Part shown: positions 55,860 through 64,000 of the stretch, one piece after another
How the letters are laid out: each line of letters opens with the position of its first letter
How positions within the stretch are numbered: position 1 is the first letter of the stretch
Assembly: GCF_900156255.1 (NCBI RefSeq)
Contig: NZ_FTMK01000001.1
Location: forward strand, 1 to 64,000
Direction of reading: 5' to 3'
DNA: 64,000 bases
DNA from: Paracoccus thiocyanatus
GTDB lineage: Bacteria > Pseudomonadota > Alphaproteobacteria > Rhodobacterales > Rhodobacteraceae
Program-made: the position numbers and the translations under genes
Notes under the pieces: generated by a model
The model's input: the letters and a program-made list of their open reading frames with translations, nothing else
What the model was told of the DNA's origin: nothing
Databases searched by the model: none

Positions 55860-56611
55860 CGGCTCTCTCCCTCAATGGTGTCGAGCGGCTGGAACAGGAT
55901 GCCGCCGGGACCCTGCGCCAGATGCGCGGTGATGCCAAAGACACGGGCCAGGTTTTCGGCGGTCAGAACCGCATCCGGCGCGCCGTCGGCGACGATCCGG
56001 CCGCGGTCCAGCATGACCAGCCGCGTGCAATGCCGCGCCGCCAACCCCAGGTCGTGCAACGAGGCCAGCACCGCATGGCCCTGGTCGGACAGCCGCCGAA
56101 ACAGCCGCATCACCTCGATCTGCGCGCCGGGGTCCAGCCCGGCAATGGGCTCGTCGGCGATCAGCAGCGGGGTTTCCTGCGCCAGGGCGCGGGCGATCAG
56201 GGTGCGCGCCTGTTCGCCCCCCGACAGTTCGGTGGCGCGGCGGTGGCGCAATGGCTCCAGGTGCAGGGCGGCGATGGCGCGCTCGATGGCGGCGCGGTCG
56301 GCGGCGCCCGCGGAATGCGGATGCGCGATGCGGCCAAGCGCCACCAGCGCCTCGACCGGCATCGGCCAGGCGATCTGGCGGCCCTGGGGCATATAGGCGG
56401 CGGCGCGGGCGCGTTCGCGCACCGAAAGCGCCGCCAGCGAGCTGTGGCCCCGCGCCGACAAAAGCCCCAGCGCCGCGCGCAAAAGCGTGGTCTTGCCGGC
56501 GCCGTTCGGACCCAGCAGGCCCACGAATTCGCCCGCGCCGATGCGCAGGTCGATGCCGTCCAGCACCGCCTGTCCGCCGCGGTCCAGCGAAAGGCTGCGA
56601 AGTTCCAGCAT
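55856..56611 (-). CDS. btuD: Cobalamin ABC transporter, ATP-binding protein
   Basis: 251-residue ATPase of the FecE/BtuD class. Walker A is GLLGPNGAGKTTLL, signature LSGGEQARTLIARAL, Walker B LLIADEPIAGLD, and the H-loop SLHDLGLAARHC. It lies between the permease and the uncharacterised terminal gene, overlapping the latter by four bases. On its own the family would also fit siderophore or haem import; the upstream cobalamin riboswitch and btuB decide for B12. An upstream in-frame extension (to 56992) lies within the permease gene and is rejected. Confidence 0.92.
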   Translation of the reverse strand: MLELRSLSLDRGGQAVLDGIDLRIGAGEFVGLLGPNGAGKTTLLRAALGLLSARGHSSLAALSVRERARAAAYMPQGRQIAWPMPVEALVALGRIAHPHSAGAADRAAIERAIAALHLEPLRHRRATELSGGEQARTLIARALAQETPLLIADEPIAGLDPGAQIEVMRLFRRLSDQGHAVLASLHDLGLAARHCTRLVMLDRGRIVADGAPDAVLTAENLARVFGITAHLAQGPGGILFQPLDTIEGESR

Positions 56612-56613
56612 GG

Positions 56614-57606
56614 TCACAGCCCCTCGCGCCGGGTCTTCAGGATCAGGTGCAGGAAGAAAGGCGCCCCGACCAGCGCCGTCAGCACCCCCAGCTTCAGGTC
56701 GCGGCCGGGCGCGATCAGCCGCACGGCGATGTCGGCGGCCAGCACCGTGGCCGCCCCCCCCAGCGCCGATGCCGGGACCAGCCGCGCCGGGCTGGCGCCG
56801 ACCGCGCGGCGCAGCACATGCGGCACCACCAGCCCGACGAAGCCCACCGTGCCCGCGACCGCCGTGGCACCGCCGATCAGCGCCGCGATGCCCGCGACCA
56901 GCATCAGCCGCAGCCGGCCCAGGTTCACGCCGCTGGATGCCGCCGCGTCCTCGCCCAGGGTCAGCGCCTCCAGCCCGCGGCGCAGCGGCCAAAGCAGCGC
57001 AAAGCCAAGCATCATGAAGGGTGCCGCGATCCAGACATGCAGCATCGAGCGGTCCGCCAGCGAGCCCATCATCCAGAACACGATCTCGTTGATGGCAAAG
57101 GGATTGGGCGACAGGTTCAGCACCAGCGAGGTCGCGGCCCCCGCCAGCGCCGAAATCGCGATCCCGGCCAGGATCAGCGCCAAGGTGCCGCCGCGCGGCC
57201 CGGCCAGCGCCAGCACCAGCAGCACCGACAGCCCCGCCCCCGCCAGCGCCGCCAGCGGCAGGCCCAGCGGAAAGGCGGCCGACAGGCCGGTCTGGATCGC
57301 CAGCACCGCTCCCAGCGCGGCCGAGGCGCTGGTGCCGATCAGTCCCGGCTCGGCCAGCGGGTTGCGCAGGAAGCCTTGCAGCACCGCCCCCGCCATCCCC
57401 AGCGCCGCCCCGACCAAAAGGCCCAGGATGGCGCGCGGCAGGCGCAATTCGCGCATGACCAGGCCCAGCAGGTCGTCGCCGCCGCCAAACAGCGCCGCCA
57501 GGCTTTCGCCCGGCCCCACCCCCGCCGGGCCGGTCAGCAGCGAGGCCAGGAACAGCGCCGCGACCAGCGCCGCAAGACCCGCGAAAAGCAGGCGCGGCCG
57601 GGTCAT
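56614..57606 (-). CDS. btuC: Cobalamin ABC transporter, FecCD-family permease
   Basis: 330-residue inner-membrane permease with about ten helices, of the BtuC/FecCD family. Typical blocks: RLPRAILGLLVGAALGMAGAVLQGFLRNPLAEPGLIG, ALILAGIAISAL, FWMMGSL, and the coupling loop AGTVGFVGLVVPHVLRR. Start at 57606, overlapping the btuF stop by four bases; two bases separate its stop from btuD. Confidence 0.93.
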   Translation of the reverse strand: MTRPRLLFAGLAALVAALFLASLLTGPAGVGPGESLAALFGGGDDLLGLVMRELRLPRAILGLLVGAALGMAGAVLQGFLRNPLAEPGLIGTSASAALGAVLAIQTGLSAAFPLGLPLAALAGAGLSVLLVLALAGPRGGTLALILAGIAISALAGAATSLVLNLSPNPFAINEIVFWMMGSLADRSMLHVWIAAPFMMLGFALLWPLRRGLEALTLGEDAAASSGVNLGRLRLMLVAGIAALIGGATAVAGTVGFVGLVVPHVLRRAVGASPARLVPASALGGAATVLAADIAVRLIAPGRDLKLGVLTALVGAPFFLHLILKTRREGL

Positions 57607-58439
57607 GGCGCGTCCCGCAAAGCCAGCCGCGCGTCGCGCAGTTCCGCCACGGCGCGCAGGATGTGGGGGTTGCCGCAAATCCAGTCGGGGTCCGAGATGA
57701 CCTGGGCCGGCTTGCCCCGGCTCAGCGCCCTGAGCGCCGGGTGCTCCAGCATCTCTTGCGCGCGGGCATGGCCGTCATAGCGGCGCCCCTCGATCAGCAG
57801 GTCGGGGTCGGAAAGCAGCAGCGATTCCAGCGCCAGCACCCCGCCCGAGGGCAGGCCGAGTTCGTCGGCCACGTTGTCAAAGCCCGCCAGGTCCACGATC
57901 TGCCCGGCCAGGCTGTCGCGCCCGGCGCTATAGCCGTTGGCCATGTAAAGCGCCGCGCGCGGCCTGGGGTCCTGCCCGTCCGTCAGCCGCGCCAGGTCGG
58001 CGTCAAAGCGTGCCAGCATGGCGCGGGCCTGCGGCTCGCGCCCCAGAACCTCGCCCATGCGGCGGATATTGGCGCGGATGCCGGCGATGTCGGTTTCGAT
58101 CGGAAAAACCTCGACCGCGATGCCCAGGCGTTCCAGCAGCCGGACGGTTTCGGGCGTGGACCAGGCCCCGGCCAGCACCAGGTCGGGCTGCGCCAGGAAG
58201 ATTTCCTCGGCCAGGCCGTGGTTGACGGGCAGGCGGCCGGCCTCGACCGCCATGGCCGAGGCGGTCGGGTCCTGCGCCAGATACGAGACCGAGACCATCT
58301 GTCCCGGTGCCGCCAGCATCAGCGCCAACTGGTCGGTGCACAGGTTCATCGACAGCACCCGGCGCGGGGCTTCGGCCGCGGCGGGCAGGGCCAGCCCGGC
58401 CAGCAGCAGCCCGGCGGCCAGGAAAAGCCGCCCTACCAT
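57603..58439 (-). CDS. btuF: Cobalamin ABC transporter, periplasmic binding protein
   Basis: 278-residue class III binding protein. The signal peptide (MVGRLFLAAGLLLAGLALPAAA) precedes RRVLSMNLCTDQLALML, the BtuF/FhuD-type start of the mature protein; QPDLVLAGAW and ESLLLSDPDLLIEG are standard lobes. It takes corrinoid from BtuB and docks on BtuC. It overlaps btuB by seven bases and btuC by four. Confidence 0.9.
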   Translation of the reverse strand: MVGRLFLAAGLLLAGLALPAAAEAPRRVLSMNLCTDQLALMLAAPGQMVSVSYLAQDPTASAMAVEAGRLPVNHGLAEEIFLAQPDLVLAGAWSTPETVRLLERLGIAVEVFPIETDIAGIRANIRRMGEVLGREPQARAMLARFDADLARLTDGQDPRPRAALYMANGYSAGRDSLAGQIVDLAGFDNVADELGLPSGGVLALESLLLSDPDLLIEGRRYDGHARAQEMLEHPALRALSRGKPAQVISDPDWICGNPHILRAVAELRDARLALRDAP

Positions 58440-60352
58440 TGCGCCGACAGCCCGGCATAAAGGGTGCGGCCCTGGCCGTAATAGCCCCAGGATTCGGAAT
58501 AATCCCGGTCGAACAGGTTCACCACGCGGCCTGTCAGGCGCAGGTTTTCGGTCAGGTCATAGCCGGCGGCCAGGTTGACGGTGACGTAATCGGGCAATTC
58601 CGTGGTCGGCGGGCTGTAGTTCCTGAACCATTCCGCGTCGTAGCTGCTGCCGGCATAGCGCAGATCGGCCGTGACCGAACCGCGCCCCTGCGCAATATCG
58701 GCCGTCGCGCGCAGGCCAAGCAGGTGGCGGGGCTGGCGCACGACGGGCTGGTCGTCCTCTGTGCGGGCATCCGTGTAGGTATAGGTCGCGCCCAGCCGAA
58801 GCCAGCCGGTCGCTTCATATTCCAGGTCGGCCTCGAACCCCTTGCGCTTGCTGGTGCCGGCAAGGTTTTGCGACGTGTTGCCGGTCCCGATGATCATATC
58901 CTGGACCTTGCTGGTGAAAAGCGTCACTCCCAGCGCGCCCCGCCCCGCGGCAAAGTTCCAGTCGGCGCCGATTTCCTGGCTGCGGCTGGTTTCGGGCGTC
59001 AGTTCGGCATTGCCGTCATAGCTGCCCGGCGCATAGCCATAAAGTTCGAACATGGTGGGATTGACGATGGCCTTGCCGGCGGCTGCGCGCAGACGCAGGT
59101 CGCGGTCGGGCACCTGCCATGCCGCGGCGATGTTCCAGGTGGTCGCATGGCGGAAATCGTCGTTGAAATCGCGCCGCATGCCGGCCTGGACGCCGATCCC
59201 GTTGTCGAACTGTCCCTGATATTCCAGCGCGGCGGATTTCGTGTCGCGCTGATACCGGCCGCCCGAAGCATAGGAGTTCTCATAGATCTCGCGTTTCTTC
59301 TGCACCGCCACATTCAGCTTTTGCGCGGCATCGCGGGCATTGCCGCCATCCAGCGCCCAGCTGCCGGTATATTTGAAGTCCCGCAGCCGCGAGGCGTCGC
59401 TGTAATCCGGCAGGCCGCCGTTGAAATGCGCCGTGTTCTGGTTTGCGCCAGAGACGGCAAAGCGGTTGAGCAGCCTGCCGCCGAAAGCTTCGCCTTCCAG
59501 CCACAGCGAACCATAGGTTTCGTCCCGGTCGGCGGTCAGCGGTGCGTCGACGATATAGTCGTCGGGAGAATCCACGAAAGAGACGGCCCGGTCATAACCG
59601 TATTCCTGCCAGATGCGCCTAAGCGTGAAGCCGACGGTCGCGCTTTCGGTCAGATCGTACGAGCCGTTCAGGCCCAGCACGCGCTGCCGGTTGAACTCGG
59701 TATCCCCGCCGGGACTGCGCGATTCGTCCTCGCCATCGGTGCGGCGCGACACGGCGGACAGGCTGATGCTGCCGCGCCCGTCCCCCGCCTGCACAAAGGC
59801 GCTGGCGGTGCGGGTGTCCAGCCCGCCGATCTCGACCGTGCCGCCATAGCCCAGCCCCTGCGCGGGGGCGCGGCGGGTGGTGATCGAGATGACGCCGGAT
59901 GCGGCATTGGCGCCGTAGATGGCGGATTGCGGGCCGCGCAGCACCTCGATGCGCTCAATGTCCTCGGCCAGCATGCCGCTGAAGATATAGTCGCCGTTGC
60001 CGGGGGAATTGGCCTCGACCCCGTCGATGAGCACCAGCACGTGATTGGATTCGCCACCGCGGATGCGGATCTTGGCCACCGTTTCGCCGGTCGAGGTGAC
60101 GGAAAGTCCGGGCACGGCGCGCAAAGCGTCCTGGACGGTGATGACCCGGCGGCTTTGCAGGTCTTCGGCGGTCAGCACGGTATGGGCGCGGCCATAGGCG
60201 CTTTCGGCCACCGGCGACAGGCCGGCGGACAGGACCAGGGTGTCAAGCACGATCTGGTCCTGGACCTGCTGGCCCGTCGCGGCACAGGGCAACAGGGCGG
60301 CGGGCAGGACGGCGGCGGTTGCGGCCAGCAGCGAAAGCGGGGTTCTGAACAT
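58433..60352 (-). CDS. btuB: TonB-dependent cobalamin receptor
   Basis: 639-residue outer-membrane receptor, close to E. coli BtuB (614). Signal peptide to about residue 27, a TonB-box-like segment (IVLDTLVLSAG), then the plug domain (VLTAEDLQSRRVITVQDALRAVPGL, IRIRGGESNHVLVLIDG, IERIEVLRGPQSAIYGANAASGVI) and a 22-strand barrel ending in an aromatic residue (GLSAQW). The IRIRGGESNH/VLIDGVEAN pattern is typical of BtuB-type plugs. First gene of the B12 operon; GGAAAGG is seven bases before the ATG, with a hairpin immediately upstream of it and the cobalamin aptamer 152 bases away. Confidence 0.94.
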   Translation of the reverse strand: MFRTPLSLLAATAAVLPAALLPCAATGQQVQDQIVLDTLVLSAGLSPVAESAYGRAHTVLTAEDLQSRRVITVQDALRAVPGLSVTSTGETVAKIRIRGGESNHVLVLIDGVEANSPGNGDYIFSGMLAEDIERIEVLRGPQSAIYGANAASGVISITTRRAPAQGLGYGGTVEIGGLDTRTASAFVQAGDGRGSISLSAVSRRTDGEDESRSPGGDTEFNRQRVLGLNGSYDLTESATVGFTLRRIWQEYGYDRAVSFVDSPDDYIVDAPLTADRDETYGSLWLEGEAFGGRLLNRFAVSGANQNTAHFNGGLPDYSDASRLRDFKYTGSWALDGGNARDAAQKLNVAVQKKREIYENSYASGGRYQRDTKSAALEYQGQFDNGIGVQAGMRRDFNDDFRHATTWNIAAAWQVPDRDLRLRAAAGKAIVNPTMFELYGYAPGSYDGNAELTPETSRSQEIGADWNFAAGRGALGVTLFTSKVQDMIIGTGNTSQNLAGTSKRKGFEADLEYEATGWLRLGATYTYTDARTEDDQPVVRQPRHLLGLRATADIAQGRGSVTADLRYAGSSYDAEWFRNYSPPTTELPDYVTVNLAAGYDLTENLRLTGRVVNLFDRDYSESWGYYGQGRTLYAGLSAQW

Positions 60353-60368
60353 TCCAAAGCCTTTCCAA

Positions 60369-60387
60369 CGCGGGCGTTCGGCCCGCG
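60369..60387 (-). promoter_or_regulatory. Hairpin next to the btuB ribosome-binding site, likely riboswitch expression platform
   Basis: CGCGGGC and GCCCGCG form a seven-base stem with a five-base loop, ending two bases before the GGAAAGG ribosome-binding sequence (60366-60360). Its location suits control of btuB translation in response to the aptamer upstream. Confidence 0.5.
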
Positions 60388-60504
60388 GCTTGCAGATTGT
60401 CCGGCGGAAAGGCCAAGGGGCAGCCCGGCCGCAGGACGGCGACTGTCACCTCTGCGGAATGGCCGCTTTCCAGACGCGCCCCGCGCCGGAAATGGGTGAT
60501 CGCT

Positions 60505-60686
60505 GCGGCAGGTCTCCTGGCTCGCGGATCGCTGCTTGGGCCGGCCTTCCCAGGGGTGTCCCCCAGTGGCGCTTTCGGCCTTTGCTCACCGCTTACAGTT
60601 GCGGGGGCAGCCCCGGTCTTGCCCTGGCCGCATCGCGGCCGGCGGGCGCACCGGTGTTCCCTTTTCATCCGGCTTGCACCGGAACC
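60505..60686 (-). ncRNA. Cobalamin (adenosylcobalamin) riboswitch aptamer
   Basis: Read on the minus strand the segment has the full order of cobalamin riboswitch elements: a start GGTTCCGGTGC, then GATGAAAAGGGAA, the GGGGCTGCCCCCGCAACTGTAA core, the B12 box region GCCACTGGGGGACACC followed by CTGGGAAGGC, and the closing GAGCCAGGAGACCTGCC. Low cobalamin should allow expression of btuB and the genes behind it. A TTGACA on the minus strand at 60727-60722 is the likely -35 box; the -10 is poor. Confidence 0.95.
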
Positions 60687-60845
60687 GTAGCGGTCCCGCA
60701 TTGCCGCAGCGGCGCGCCGGCTGTCAAGGACCAATGCGCATTTCGTCGGCGCGCCGCGACAACCTGTCCGGCGATGGCTGCCGCGGAACCGCGCGCCGGG
60801 CCGCGGCATTGGGTCGGGTGTCCGAACGCAAGGAAAGGTCCGCCG

Positions 60846-62621
60846 ATGGCCATGCCGCAGATCCTGGCCGTCCTGATCCTGTGCGTGATGATGGCGCTGT
60901 TCGTCTGGGGGCGGCTGCGCTACGACGTGGTCGCGCTGCTGGCGCTGCTGGCATCGCTGGCGGCGGGGACGGTCACGCCGGACCAGGCGTTTCGCGGCTT
61001 CAGCGACGATATCGTGATCATCGTGGGCAGCGCGCTGGTGGTCAGCGCCGCCATCTCGCGCTCGGGCGTGATCGAGGCGGCGATGCGCCGGCCGTTCCGG
61101 CGGCTGCGGCGGCTGCGGTGGCAGCTTCTGGCGCTGGTCGGCTCGGTCACGGCGCTGTCGGCGCTGGTCAAGAACATTGGCGCGCTGGCCATGCTGATGC
61201 CGGCGGCGATGAAGATGGCGAAGCGGTCGGGGCATTCGCCCTCGGCCTATCTGATGCCCATGGCCTTCGGCTCGCTTCTGGGCGGGCTGATCACGCTGGT
61301 CGGCACCTCGCCCAACATCATCGTGTCGCGGGTGCGCGAGCAGATAACGGGACAGCCCTTTACCATGTTCGACTATGCGCCGGTGGGGATCGGCCTGTCG
61401 CTGGTGGGGCTGGTGTTCCTTTTGTTCGGGCATCGCCTGCTGCCGCAGGACCGCCGCGCCACGGCGTCGCTGAGCGAGGCGGTCAATATCAGCGACTATC
61501 ACACCGAGGCCACCGTCCCCGAAGGCGCCGCGGTCGCGGGCATGACGGTCGGCGAATATCTGGGCGCGGTCGATGGCGAGGTGGCCGTGACCGGGCTGGT
61601 CCGCGACGGCGCGCGCCGGGCGGTGACGCTGCCCGACACGGTGATCCAGCCCGGCGACACCCTGCTTTTGCGCGGCGAGCCGAATGCGCTGGAGCGGGCG
61701 GCGATCAAGGTCGGCATGGAACTGACCCGGCAGCACGCCGCTGCCGACGAGGGGGTGCCCGCCGACAGCATCGGCGTGATCGAGGCGGTGATGACCCCCA
61801 CCTCGATGCTGGTGGGGCAAAGCGTGGGGCGGATCGGGCTTTTCGATCAGCACGGGGTGAACCTGATCGCCATTTCGCGGGCCGGGCATCGCATGACGCA
61901 GCGGCTTAGCCGGACGGTGCTGGCGGCGGGCGACGTGCTTTTGGTGCAGGGACCCATCGACCTGTTGCCCGAGCGGATGCGGGTGCTGGGGCTGCTGCCC
62001 CTAGCCGAGCGCAAGATCCGGCTGGGCGGGATGCACAAGCGGCTGCTGCCGGTGCTGATCCTGGTGCTGGCCATGGCGGGCACGGCGGCGGGGCTGGTGC
62101 CGGTCGCGGTGGCGTTTTTCGCCGCCGCCGTGCTGATGATCCTGACCCGCGCCATCAGCCCCGAAGAGGCCTATGAGGCCGTGGAATGGCCGATCCTGGT
62201 GATGCTGGGCGCGCTGATCCCGGTCAGCGGCGCGTTGCAGGAAACGGGCGTGACCGACCTGCTGGGCAACTGGCTGTCGCAGGCGGCGGCGGGCCTGCCG
62301 GCCTGGGGGGCGGTGGCGCTGCTCCAGATCGTGGCCATGGCGGTGACGCCGTTTCTGAACAATGCAGCGACCGTGCTGGTCATGGCGCCGATCGCCGCGA
62401 CCTTCGCCGCCCAGTTGGGCTATCGCCCGGATGCGTTCCTGATGGCGGTGGCGGTGGGGGCGGGCTGCGATTTCCTGACCCCCATCGGGCATCAGTGCAA
62501 CACGCTGGTGATGGGGCCGGGCGGCTATCGCTTTGGCGACTATGCCCGGCTGGGCGCGCCGCTGTCGGCGCTGGTGGTGCTGGCGGGCGTGCCGCTGATC
62601 CTGTGGACCTGGCCGGTCTGA
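60846..62621 (+). CDS. SLC13/DASS-type anion transporter with internal RCK_C-like domains
   Basis: 591-residue membrane protein. Two transmembrane halves (MPQILAVLILCVMMALFVWG onward, and LLPVLILVLAMAGTAAGLVPV onward) flank a cytoplasmic insert of about 200 residues containing two TrkA_C/RCK_C-like modules (GMTVGEYLGAVDGEVAVTGLVRDG and SVGRIGLFDQHGVNLIAISRAG). Motifs VGTSPNIIVS and FLNNAATVLVMAPIA are typical of the family, which moves sulfate, dicarboxylates or other anions. AGGAAAGG lies seven bases before the ATG at 60846. It is divergent from the B12 operon. Substrate unknown; sulfate is possible but unsupported. Confidence 0.88.
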   Translation: MAMPQILAVLILCVMMALFVWGRLRYDVVALLALLASLAAGTVTPDQAFRGFSDDIVIIVGSALVVSAAISRSGVIEAAMRRPFRRLRRLRWQLLALVGSVTALSALVKNIGALAMLMPAAMKMAKRSGHSPSAYLMPMAFGSLLGGLITLVGTSPNIIVSRVREQITGQPFTMFDYAPVGIGLSLVGLVFLLFGHRLLPQDRRATASLSEAVNISDYHTEATVPEGAAVAGMTVGEYLGAVDGEVAVTGLVRDGARRAVTLPDTVIQPGDTLLLRGEPNALERAAIKVGMELTRQHAAADEGVPADSIGVIEAVMTPTSMLVGQSVGRIGLFDQHGVNLIAISRAGHRMTQRLSRTVLAAGDVLLVQGPIDLLPERMRVLGLLPLAERKIRLGGMHKRLLPVLILVLAMAGTAAGLVPVAVAFFAAAVLMILTRAISPEEAYEAVEWPILVMLGALIPVSGALQETGVTDLLGNWLSQAAAGLPAWGAVALLQIVAMAVTPFLNNAATVLVMAPIAATFAAQLGYRPDAFLMAVAVGAGCDFLTPIGHQCNTLVMGPGGYRFGDYARLGAPLSALVVLAGVPLILWTWPV

Positions 62622-62693
62622 CCGGGCCGGCCGCCGCCTTGTGCCCGGCGGCGATCTATATGAGACAGGGGTTTCGCGCAAAAGGGGCGGGCC

Positions 62694-63659
62694 ATGCAGG
62701 CATTGAAACGGATCGGCATCGACAATTACATGCTGCTGCTGATCGGCATGGTGCTGGCGGGGCTGGTCCTGCCCGCCCGCGGCATGGCGGCGGAAATCCT
62801 GCGCGGCGCGACCTTTTGGGCGGTGGCGCTGCTGTTCTTTCTTTACGGCGCCCGGCTGGACCCGGCTTCGGTGCGGTCGGGGCTGATGAACCTGCGGCTG
62901 CAAGCCCTGACCTTTGGCGCGACCTATGCGCTGTTTCCGGTCCTGGGGATCGCGCTGGCGGCGCTGCTGGGCGGCGTGCTGGGGCCCGAGCTGACGCTGG
63001 GGCTTTTGTTCCTGGCGGTGCTGCCCTCGACGGTGCAAAGCTCGATCGCCTTTACCTCGATCGCGGGCGGCAACGTGCCGGCGGCGATCTGCGCGGCCTC
63101 GCTGTCCAATCTTGCCGGGGTGGGGCTGACGCCGCTGCTTGTCACCCGCATCCTGCACCAGGAGGGGGCCGCCGTCAGCCTGGATGCCGTCGAAAAGATC
63201 GCGGTCCAGATCCTGCTGCCCTTTGTCGCCGGCCAACTGCTGCGGCGCTGGATCGGCGGCTTCGTGCAGCGCCACCGGCTGATGACCATGGCGGTGGACC
63301 GCGGCTCGATCTTGCTTATCGTCTATTCCGCCTTCGGCGCCGGCACGGTCGCGGGCATCTGGTCGACCATCCCGGCGGCGGGGCTGGTCCTGTGCTTTCT
63401 GGTCACGGCCTTGCTTCTGGCGCTGGCCATGGGGGCCATGGCGGCGGCGGGCCGGCTTTTCCGCCTGCCTGCCCCGGATCGGGCGGTGCTGTTCTTCTGC
63501 GGCTCGACCAAAAGCCTGGCCAGCGGCCTGCCCATCGCCACGGCGATCTTTCCGGCGGGCGCGGTGGGGGCGATCGTGTTGCCGGTGATGATCTATCACA
63601 TGACGCAGCTTCTGGTCTGTTCGGCCATCGCGCAGCGGCTGGCGCGGGCGCGGGGCTAG
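62694..63659 (+). CDS. Bile acid:sodium symporter (BASS/SBF) family protein
   Basis: 321-residue membrane protein with about nine to ten helices, YfeH-like member of the bile acid:sodium symporter family (FLYGARLDPASVRSGL, LPSTVQSSIAFTSIAGGNVPAAICAASLSNLAGV, FFCGSTKSLASGLPIATAIF). The PSTVQSS and GSTKSLASG loops mark the sodium and substrate site. Bacterial substrates of this branch are mostly unknown. Between it and the upstream transporter, 72 bases include a CGCCGCC/GGCGGCG hairpin and a TATATG. Confidence 0.9.
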   Translation: MQALKRIGIDNYMLLLIGMVLAGLVLPARGMAAEILRGATFWAVALLFFLYGARLDPASVRSGLMNLRLQALTFGATYALFPVLGIALAALLGGVLGPELTLGLLFLAVLPSTVQSSIAFTSIAGGNVPAAICAASLSNLAGVGLTPLLVTRILHQEGAAVSLDAVEKIAVQILLPFVAGQLLRRWIGGFVQRHRLMTMAVDRGSILLIVYSAFGAGTVAGIWSTIPAAGLVLCFLVTALLLALAMGAMAAAGRLFRLPAPDRAVLFFCGSTKSLASGLPIATAIFPAGAVGAIVLPVMIYHMTQLLVCSAIAQRLARARG

Positions 63660-63671
63660 GGAACCCGGCCG

Positions 63672-64000
63672 CTAGCTGCGCAGGTTGCGCCACAGGCTCA
63701 GCGCGGCGTCGGACAGATCGCCCAGCCGGGCCAGGACATGCTCGCGCGCCAGCCCGGACGGGTGTTCGGCCCGATCCAGCCGGCGCAGCAGCCGCAGCAG
63801 CCGGCGCTTGTGGGTGCCGGTCCATAGCTGCACCGGGTCGGCAACCAGCCCGGCAAAGGTGGTCAGCACCGAACCGAGCATGGCCAGCACCACCCCGGTC
63901 AGCACCAGGTCAAGGCTGGAAAGTTCGCGCGGGAAAGCGCCATACCACATGCGCCCGGCCCAGTTTCCCAGCGCGAAATCCTCGATCGCGCGGGTCTGGG
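63672..64000 (-). CDS. Membrane protein, C-terminal part (continues beyond window)
   Basis: At least 109 residues of a minus-strand gene whose frame is open to the right edge. Visible sequence: TRAIEDFALGNWAGRMWYGAFPREL, one strong transmembrane segment (LDLVLTGVVLAMLGSVLTTFAGLV) and a basic, Arg/Leu-rich tail (THKRRLLRLLRRLDRAEHP) ending in LWRNLRS. An internal ATG at 63950 exists, but the upstream codons read as normal protein, so the true start is probably outside the window. Family not recognised. Its 3' end converges on the symporter gene with a 12-base gap. Confidence 0.65.
   Translation of the reverse strand, partial: QTRAIEDFALGNWAGRMWYGAFPRELSSLDLVLTGVVLAMLGSVLTTFAGLVADPVQLWTGTHKRRLLRLLRRLDRAEHPSGLAREHVLARLGDLSDAALSLWRNLRS

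Noticed and set aside
55856..56992. Longer 378-residue form of the BtuD ATPase
   Set aside because: The extra 127 residues lie inside btuC in another frame and have no similarity to ABC ATPases; the start at 56611 fits the family.
58307..60499. 730-residue plus-strand reading frame opposite btuF/btuB
   Set aside because: Runs through the btuB barrel and signal peptide on the complement; no ribosome-binding site or domain.
62001..63599. 532-residue minus-strand reading frame opposite two transporters
   Set aside because: Extreme Arg/Gln/His content as expected from the complement of hydrophobic codons; no start signal.

Overview
The window is high-GC DNA with tightly packed, frequently overlapping (ATGA) genes. 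Its content points to a Rhodobacteraceae alphaproteobacterium, most likely Paracoccus or a close relative: SCO/PCuAC copper-insertion genes, a perfect FNR box, Rhodobacteraceae-style short secreted proteins, a GGGGGCTTTGCCCCC / GGATATTT intergenic element, and family identities throughout. The assignment to a genus is inference. No rRNA, tRNA, CRISPR array or prophage was seen; the only mobile DNA is the end of an IS5-family (IS427-like) element at the left edge.

Layout. 1-343: IS end. 444-3653: osmoprotectant ABC transporter proXWV with its own promoter and terminator. 3696-7817: CAP-domain lipoprotein, divergent metallo-beta-lactamase-fold hydrolase, an SDR/DoxX-like plus DUF2269-like membrane pair, and a low-complexity R/D/G/Y protein with a SWFGD motif. 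7964-9630: copper delivery to cytochrome oxidase (DUF2946-like, PCuAC, SCO1). 9771-11491: pabB and a short pabC-like gene for p-aminobenzoate. 11676-15145: nadABC, de novo NAD synthesis. 15255-28153: a complete seven-gene glycogen locus (glgP-glgB-glgC-glgA-glgX-malQ-pgm). 28190-31268: minus-strand group (AhpD-like protein behind an FNR box, orphan phnM, sirtuin cobB, a small secreted protein, a heavy-metal-associated domain protein). 31405-34151: EamA-type permease and lepA.

34259-45119 is the most interesting block: a divergent LysR regulator, glutaryl-CoA dehydrogenase, a CaiB-family CoA-transferase, a DctB/DctD-type sensor and sigma-54 activator (with an altered GAFTGA loop, GAFPGA), and a tripartite tricarboxylate transporter with two binding proteins (tctC-tctB-tctA-tctC). 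Together these could form one glutarate/dicarboxylate sensing, uptake and CoA-activation module. 45165-50080: a FadR-type regulator divergent from glcDEF (glycolate oxidase), with promoter and candidate operators between them. 50099-52958: cysNC and cysD, sulfate activation. 53256-54827: glpD.

54855-60686: a vitamin B12 uptake operon on the minus strand headed by a clear cobalamin riboswitch, running btuB-btuF-btuC-btuD and ending in an uncharacterised 334-residue protein whose start overlaps the ATPase stop. 60846-63659: an SLC13-type transporter with two internal RCK_C-like domains and a bile acid:sodium symporter family protein. A partial membrane protein runs off the right edge on the minus strand.
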